From NCBI GenBank assembly GCA_964477455.1, contig CAYZHG010000037.1:1-11372 (forward strand): 11,372 nucleotides of DNA. Reading direction: 5' to 3'. The position numbers and the translations under genes were made by a program. The notes beneath the pieces were generated by a model, which did no database searches, was not told where the DNA came from, and worked only from the letters and a program-made list of their open reading frames with translations. How positions within the stretch are numbered: the first letter of the stretch is position 1; every line of letters starts with the position of its first letter. This DNA comes from CAIOJG01 sp964477455. GTDB lineage: Bacteria; Patescibacteriota; Patescibacteriia; Magasanikbacterales; GWA2-37-8. Positions 8,313-11,372 of the stretch are shown one piece after another.

Positions 8313-8343
8313 TTCGCGCAGGATATGCGCAAGATGCGCGCAA
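8313..8343. repeat. GCGC-rich tandem and inverted repeat
   Basis: GCGC recurs in the units GCGCAGGATAT, GCGCAAGAT and GCGCGCAAAG. TTCGCGCA (8313-8320) and TGCGCGCAA (8335-8343) form an inverted pair with one extra base. It stands out in an AT-rich spacer. No T-run follows on either side, so it is not a standard terminator. It lies in the 216-bp gap between csaA and the operon, which otherwise holds the promoter and a half attC-like site. Confidence 0.4.
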
Positions 8344-8404
8344 AGAAAAAGTGCTTTTATGGCGGGGCAAATGTTTCTTCGGTATTTAAAGTTTTATTTT
8401 TTGC

Positions 8405-8419
8405 TATCGCGTGTTAGGT
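8405..8419 (-). repeat. Left half of an attC-like site after csaA
   Basis: ACCTAAC (8419-8413, minus strand) fits the attC left core RYYYAAC and continues into ACGCGATA. The 12 bases TAACACGCGATA are identical to the left side of the site at 10147-10234. It sits 18 bp after the csaA stop. No right-hand GTTRRRY box exists between here and the promoter at 8287, so the site looks truncated. Confidence 0.4.
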
Positions 8420-8436
8420 GATATAGTCAAATAAAT

Positions 8437-8775
8437 TTATCCAAGTTTGCTTCCATTGGGTACGTCTTTATCAGGAACAGCTAAAACCACAGAGCCGTCT
8501 TCTCTGTAGAATCCTGAGCATAAAAATTCCGAAACGAAAGGGCCTATTTGTTTAGGAGGGAAATTAACTACTCCAATTATTTTTTTGTTTAGCAATTCAT
8601 CCTTTGAATATAAGTCAGTAATCCTCGCACTGGATTTTTTTATGCCAATTTCTTTGCCAAAATCAACTTTAATTTTAAACGCAGGTATTTTTGCTTGAGG
8701 GAAATCTTCTACTTCAATAATAGTTCCGACTCGCAACTCTACTTTTTCAAATTCATTCCAATTTATTTGTTCCAT
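8437..8775 (-). CDS. csaA: CsaA-type tRNA-binding protein
   Basis: This 112-residue protein is one OB-fold tRNA-binding domain of the CsaA type, homologous to the C-terminal dimerisation domain of methionyl-tRNA synthetase. The line of conserved segments is nearly complete: FEKVELRVGTII (9-20), EDFPQAKIPAFKIKVDFG (23-40), GIKKSSARIT (44-53), KKIIGVVNFPPKQIG (64-78) and VPDKDVPNGSK (100-110). Family length is about 110. CsaA proteins bind tRNA and have been linked to chaperone or export functions in Bacillus; the role here is unknown. The gene appears to be the last member of a cassette-like array, with an attC-like site upstream of its start and a half site 18 bp beyond its stop. It has no Shine-Dalgarno sequence and no promoter of its own that I can see. 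Confidence 0.92.
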   Translation of the reverse strand: MEQINWNEFEKVELRVGTIIEVEDFPQAKIPAFKIKVDFGKEIGIKKSSARITDLYSKDELLNKKIIGVVNFPPKQIGPFVSEFLCSGFYREDGSVVLAVPDKDVPNGSKLG

Positions 8776-8807
8776 ATTGATAAAGGATAAATTTATCTGA
8801 CTATTTT

Positions 8808-8876
8808 ACTTAACGTTTTGGTATAACTGATGTTTTGGCCGAATTTGTTAATCAATACTTGAAGTCGGTGTTACCG
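8808..8876 (-). repeat. attC-like site between deaminase and csaA
   Basis: In the minus direction the 69-bp element starts 5 bp after the deaminase stop with CGGTAAC (8876-8870) and ends with GTTAAGT (8814-8808). The TAAC/GTTA ends pair, and GGTAACAC is shared with the site at 10147-10234. The inner arms pair poorly (GTATTGA with TCA-ATAC plus a bulge), and the left box departs from RYYYAAC at its first three bases. The gap of 106 bp holds no gene. Confidence 0.4.
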
Positions 8877-8881
8877 TCAAT

Positions 8882-9379
8882 TTAAATATTATCTTGCTCT
8901 TTCTTTGAGTTACTACCAAACATCCACAGGGACGTCTGGTCAAATATTTTTTTGGCTTCATTTTCTAAAATCCCTGCTACTATCTCTGGAGGTTTGGCAA
9001 AGTAATCTTTAAATTTGGTTAATTCATTATCTTCTAAAATATTCCACTTTGAGTACCCACCCATAAATGGTGAAAATAATGAAAAAACCACTCTACTTAT
9101 CTTATATTCTCTAATCATAAATGCACACATAGGACATGGCTCACAAATCGTATATAACGTGCAAGAAGATAAATCTGGAGTCTCCAATACCTTATGAGCC
9201 TCATCAAGAACAAGAATTTCTGCGTGATCGGAAATTTTGCTTTTCGATCCATTTATTGATTCAGCGATGATGTTGCCATTCTTTGTAATAAGGCTCGCAA
9301 AAGGAGCTTCTCCATTGGACAAACCCTTTTGTGCCAACTCAATGCATTTTAAGATAAATTTTTCGTCTGTATTATTCAT
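8882..9379 (-). CDS. Cytidine/nucleoside deaminase family protein
   Basis: This zinc-dependent deaminase of the cytidine deaminase-like fold has 165 residues counted from the ATG at 9379. HAE (52-54) supplies the zinc-binding His and the proton-shuttle Glu. CEPCPMC (79-85) gives the PCxxC cysteines C82 and C85. FMGGYSKWNIL (105-115) resembles a segment seen in the guanine/cytosine deaminase and TadA-like nucleoside deaminases. The substrate (free base, nucleoside or tRNA) cannot be decided from the sequence. A TTG at 9391 would add four residues; I prefer the ATG because MNNTDEKFI matches where the first helix of the family begins. The gene is flanked on both sides by attC-like sites and is likely cassette cargo. 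The window has no tRNA substrate gene or purine-salvage neighbours to help. Confidence 0.88.
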   Translation of the reverse strand: MNNTDEKFILKCIELAQKGLSNGEAPFASLITKNGNIIAESINGSKSKISDHAEILVLDEAHKVLETPDLSSCTLYTICEPCPMCAFMIREYKISRVVFSLFSPFMGGYSKWNILEDNELTKFKDYFAKPPEIVAGILENEAKKIFDQTSLWMFGSNSKKEQDNI

Positions 9380-9407
9380 AATTGATTTCAAAATTTACAT
9401 AAATTTC

Positions 9408-9479
9408 GTCTAACGCATCCGAGCATACTATGTCGTGGACAATTTTATTATTGTTGGGTTGGTTGCCACGCTGCTAGGC
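9408..9479 (-). repeat. attC-like site between the HEPN-like gene and the deaminase
   Basis: GCCTAGC (9479-9473) and GTTAGAC (9414-9408) bound a 72-bp element in the minus direction. The ends pair at six of seven positions if one G-T pair is allowed. The neighbouring arms GCAGCGTGGCA and TGCTCGGATGC pair at about eight of eleven. The right end TCGGATGCGTTAG resembles the one at 10147 (TCGGAT followed by a GCG and then GTTAG). The last 17 codons and the stop of the HEPN-like gene lie inside this element, a situation known in real cassettes. Confidence 0.45.
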
Positions 9480-10129
9480 GCCGTTTTTTGTTTGTAGTAT
9501 TTTGTAAGAAGTTTTTGTAAAGCTCTGCAATAGAGCTCTAAAAATTTTCTGTATGCTATTTTGCATTCCACATTGATAATTGTTGTTTTGTCATCAGTTT
9601 CTTTAATCTTTGATGAGCAAATTGAAGGTATGTTGATATGTATAGCCATATTTTCATGTTGAAATACATTTGAAGTGAAATTGCCTTGATGTGCATATTC
9701 GTTCCGTATTGCATAAAGTGTGTCGGCTGCTGAAAGAATTAAAAAAGGTTCTTTAACTCTGCCTCGAATTAAAGAATCTAATTGACTTTCTTTTTTGATT
9801 AAATTAAAAAAACTGTTTATTAAATCTTTAGACGAACGATTTTTATTTGTTATAAGACGAGCGGCAATTTCACTATGTGATGTTAATAAAAAAATTTTCA
9901 ACTTATCTGTATCCTCTCCTGATTTTTTTTGATCCTCCAAATAATTACAAAGCTCTATTATTTTTTTAATTTTGGCAAGTGTGTATATTACAGGTTGTAA
10001 ATGTATATATTGCAATTGACAAACTTGGTCATAAATTTTTGAAATATCAGATTGATAAATTTGAAAAAAAGATACAAAATCTTTTTTCATTTTTTTCCAA
10101 GTTTCTATTTGATATTCTTCGTAATTCAT
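9428..10129 (-). CDS. Helical protein with a HEPN-like RxxxxH motif, unknown function
   Basis: I do not recognise this 233-residue protein as a named family. It is predicted to be almost all helical and rich in Lys, Ile and Leu. Its one striking motif is LYAIRNEYAHQGNF (138-151), which gives R142-NEYA-H147, the R-X4-H signature of HEPN domains. Many HEPN proteins are ribonucleases in toxin-antitoxin and antiphage systems; others only bind RNA or nucleotides. The length would suit one HEPN domain with extra N-terminal helices. No MNT nucleotidyltransferase or other obvious antitoxin gene lies next to it. The C-terminal TAPSSVATNPTIIKLSTT is low in helical character and is encoded within an attC-like site, so it may be a junction by-product. 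The stop is TAG. It starts 17 bp after the GTTAGGC box. Confidence 0.72.
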   Translation of the reverse strand: MNYEEYQIETWKKMKKDFVSFFQIYQSDISKIYDQVCQLQYIHLQPVIYTLAKIKKIIELCNYLEDQKKSGEDTDKLKIFLLTSHSEIAARLITNKNRSSKDLINSFFNLIKKESQLDSLIRGRVKEPFLILSAADTLYAIRNEYAHQGNFTSNVFQHENMAIHINIPSICSSKIKETDDKTTIINVECKIAYRKFLELYCRALQKLLTKYYKQKTAPSSVATNPTIIKLSTT

Positions 10130-10146
10130 AAATCATTATAAATGGC

Positions 10147-10234
10147 GCCTAACGTATCGCAATATCCGATGTTTTAAATTCCGCGGAGTTAATTGAAATG
10201 TGGCTTTTTCCCTTGTGGATATCGCGTGTTACCA
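10147..10234 (-). repeat. Best attC-like site, between the zinc-ribbon and HEPN-like genes
   Basis: In the minus direction it runs from TGGTAAC (10234-10228) to GTTAGGC (10153-10147), 88 bp. TAAC pairs with GTTA. After a short asymmetric unpaired stretch (AC against GATAC), GCGATATCC (10225-10217) pairs along all nine bases with GGATATTGC (10167-10159), with one G-T wobble. The loop holds the palindrome TCCGCGGA (10180-10187). This is the R box, spacer, L box and terminal-structure layout of attC. The left core is TGGTAAC rather than RYYYAAC. The 128-bp gap has no gene. Confidence 0.55.
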
Positions 10235-10257
10235 GATGTAAATTCTAGCCGCCGTTG

Positions 10258-10599
10258 TTATTCGTTTAATTTCCTCAATCGCTTAATAACTGAATCCTGG
10301 TATAAGCGAAAAGCTTTTCGTTTTTCCTTCGCATAAATATAAGGCGTGCCAAGAACTTCAGAGCATTTTTTGCATTTTAACGCAGAAACGTCGTTAATGC
10401 TCAAAGCTTGTAGGCCAACCAAAATAGCAGGCGCGAATATTCTGTCCAGATATAAACGTCGTAAATTACCCGGTCCATCTTTTTGATAGACGGCAACAAC
10501 ATTCTCGCACTTACGACAGCAAATACTTAACAACCTTGAATGGCCGCCTCGAGCAGATTTATATTTATCTTTTTTAAACGAAAAGTTTATTTTTTTCAT
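10258..10599 (-). CDS. Small zinc-ribbon protein, unknown function
   Basis: This 113-residue basic protein carries two cysteine pairs, CRKC (28-31, with a further Cys at 27) and CKKC (76-79), about 44 residues apart. This is a likely split zinc ribbon. Between them lies a conserved-looking GNLRRLYLDRIFAPAI stretch (44-59), and the ends are rich in Lys and Arg, which suggests nucleic-acid or ribosome binding. I do not recognise the family. It has its own strong promoter (10647-10676) and a start 48 bp downstream of the -10. It is followed, 24 bp after the stop, by an attC-like site, so it may be a first cassette. No GTTRRRY box lies upstream of it, however (the nearest is GTTATCG). It could instead be a resident gene next to the insertion site. 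Confidence 0.7.
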   Translation of the reverse strand: MKKINFSFKKDKYKSARGGHSRLLSICCRKCENVVAVYQKDGPGNLRRLYLDRIFAPAILVGLQALSINDVSALKCKKCSEVLGTPYIYAKEKRKAFRLYQDSVIKRLRKLNE

Positions 10600-10626
10600 C
10601 TTAGAATAGAATTTATTTTCGATAAC

Positions 10627-10644
10627 TATTATCCAGTGATAATA
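10627..10644. promoter_or_regulatory. Inverted repeat at the transcription start, possible operator
   Basis: TATTATC (10627-10633), four spacer bases CAGT and GATAATA (10638-10644) form a perfect 7-bp inverted repeat. It begins just downstream of the -10 box, so it should cover the transcription start. It could be an operator or a 5' leader hairpin. No matching regulator gene is identifiable in the window. Confidence 0.4.
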
Positions 10645-10646
10645 AT

Positions 10647-10676
10647 ATTATACCTCTTAATTATCTGTTTAGTCAA
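10647..10676 (-). promoter_or_regulatory. Promoter of the zinc-ribbon gene and downstream array
   Basis: In the minus direction TTGACT (10676-10671, five of six -35 bases), an 18-bp spacer and TATAAT (10652-10647, perfect -10) make a strong sigma-70-type promoter. It points into the zinc-ribbon gene and the cassette-like genes behind it, a position like that of the Pc promoter of an integron. Its -35 shares two bases with the T-run of the clp terminator. Confidence 0.75.
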
Positions 10677-10706
10677 AAAAAATACCCTCCACCAAGGAAG
10701 GGTATT
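10675..10706 (-). terminator. Intrinsic terminator after the ClpB-type gene
   Basis: In the minus direction AATACCCTTCC (10706-10696), a short TTGGT loop and GGAGGGTATT (10690-10681) form a stem with a single bulged base, and eight T residues end at 10675. The hairpin starts about 5 bp after the stop codon of the gene. It separates the clp transcript from the array promoter right behind it. Confidence 0.88.
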
Positions 10707-10711
10707 TACTG

Positions 10712-11372
10712 TTATTTAAACACAATTTTGCCTTTTTCCATTTGTAAATTCACCGTTTGTCCGTCTTTTATTTTTCCGTCGATAATTTGCAGTGATAACT
10801 CATCTAATATCTCATTTTGAATTACCCGTTTAATAGGGCGGGCGCCATAGGTCGGCTCGTAGCCAACGGAGGCGATATGTTTCTTTACCGTCGCATCAAT
10901 TTCTAGGGTAATACGTTTTTCTTGTAGGCGAGCTTGAATTTTTTCCAGTTGTAGTTCTACTATCTGAGCGACCTGTTTTTCATTCAATGAATGGAATATA
11001 ATAATTTCATCCAAACGATTCAAAAATTCTGGTTTGAAATGTTCGTGTAATGTCCCCATGATTTTTTCGCGCATGTTCTTTTCTTTGTTCTTGGCAGTTT
11101 TAGTCGAACCGGTATCAAAACCAAATTCACCATGTTTGTTGAGGTTCAAAATCATTTGGCTGCCGATGTTACTGGTCAAAATAATAACTGTATTTTTAAA
11201 GTTAACCATGCGTCCTTTTGCATCTTTCACATGACCTTCGTCTAGAATCTGTAACAAAATATTAAAGACATCAGGATGAGCCTTTTCAATTTCATCAAAT
11301 AGTAAAACCGCATAAGGGCGACGACGGACAATTTCCGTGAGCTGACCACCTTCCTCATATCCGACATATCCA
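10712..11372 (-). CDS. clpB: ClpB-type AAA+ chaperone, C-terminal part (5' end outside window)
   Basis: The frame is open from the window edge to the TAA at 10712, giving about 220 residues of the second AAA+ module. Near the start lies the end of the pore-loop segment GYVGYEEGGQLTE. The Walker B stretch follows (VLLFDEIEKAHPDVFNILLQ), then sensor 1 TSNIGS, FKPEFLNRLDEIIIFH with its arginine finger, and sensor 2 GARPIKRVIQ in the C-terminal small domain. ClpB is a cytoplasmic ATP-driven disaggregase that works with DnaK. The C-terminal segment QARLQEKRITLEI and GYEPTYGARP looks like ClpB. A loop with GEFGFD after sensor 1 is somewhat ClpC-like, where a (L/V/I)GF tripeptide docks ClpP, so ClpC cannot be fully excluded. 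The N-terminal half, which would decide, lies outside the window. A terminator follows. Confidence 0.85.
   Translation of the reverse strand, partial: GYVGYEEGGQLTEIVRRRPYAVLLFDEIEKAHPDVFNILLQILDEGHVKDAKGRMVNFKNTVIILTSNIGSQMILNLNKHGEFGFDTGSTKTAKNKEKNMREKIMGTLHEHFKPEFLNRLDEIIIFHSLNEKQVAQIVELQLEKIQARLQEKRITLEIDATVKKHIASVGYEPTYGARPIKRVIQNEILDELSLQIIDGKIKDGQTVNLQMEKGKIVFK

Larger units (their letters stand above)
8413..10234 (-). mobile_element. Candidate integron gene-cassette array without integrase (CALIN-like)
   Basis: Three unrelated small genes on one strand are each preceded by a CGTTARRY box: GTTAAGT (8814-8808), GTTAGAC (9414-9408) and GTTAGGC (10153-10147). These fit the attC right core GTTRRRY and lie 33, 17 (or 29 from the alternative ATG) and 17 bp before the start codons. 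Left-hand boxes with TAAC or TAGC lie after or within the gene ends (8413-8419, 8870-8876, 9473-9479, 10228-10234). The implied cassettes are about 739 bp (HEPN-like) and 600 bp (deaminase), a usual cassette size. The zinc-ribbon gene may be a first cassette or resident. No integrase gene is present in the window. Only one site folds convincingly, so the call is probable rather than proven. Confidence 0.5.

Noticed and set aside
10600..10646. attI or attC right core upstream of the zinc-ribbon gene
   Set aside because: The only GTT-containing candidate, GTTATCG, does not fit GTTRRRY, so I did not call an attI site.
8221..10711. CRISPR array, tRNA gene or insertion sequence in the spacers
   Set aside because: No regularly spaced direct repeats, no cloverleaf with a T-loop GTTC motif, and no transposase or terminal inverted repeats were seen.
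1..11372. Recoding of TGA, as in Gracilibacteria/Absconditabacteria
   Set aside because: All eleven visible stops are TAA or TAG (nine and two), but the frames are full-length with no need for TGA to be read through, so there is no evidence of recoding.

Overview
The window reads as a low-GC bacterial chromosome fragment, most likely from a Patescibacteria/CPR-type organism. This is inferred from the AT-rich sequence, the tightly packed one-strand genes, the near absence of Shine-Dalgarno sequences, a helicase-degenerate PriA and an unusual large signal-peptide D,D-peptidase. No rRNA or marker tree is available, so the taxonomy is an inference. Every supported gene lies on the minus strand, so transcription runs from high to low coordinates.

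Right end (about 10.6-11.4 kb): the 3' part of a ClpB-type AAA+ chaperone gene ends in an intrinsic terminator. The terminator's U-tract is shared with the -35 box of the next promoter.

Middle (about 8.2-10.65 kb): four small accessory genes follow that promoter: a zinc-ribbon protein, an all-helical HEPN-like protein, a cytidine-deaminase-fold enzyme and a CsaA-type tRNA-binding protein. The spacers between them carry integron attC-like signals. CGTTARRY boxes, fitting the attC right-hand core GTTRRRY, precede three of the four start codons. TAAC-containing left-hand boxes follow or overlap all four gene ends, and one pair folds into a good imperfect hairpin. I read this as a probable small gene-cassette array without an integrase in view (CALIN-like). 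It is the most interesting part of the window.

Left (1 to about 8.29 kb): an extended -10 promoter drives what looks like one seven-gene operon. The order is a secreted D,D-peptidase with lysozyme-like N-terminus and four internal repeats, a LigB/MEMO-like metal protein, degenerate priA, def, fmt, a zinc-ribbon methyltransferase, and an O-antigen ligase/polymerase cut by the window edge. Gaps are 1-17 bp. def and fmt form the N-formylmethionine cycle (formylation of initiator Met-tRNA, then deformylation of nascent proteins). priA belongs to replication restart. The two ends of the operon concern the cell envelope.
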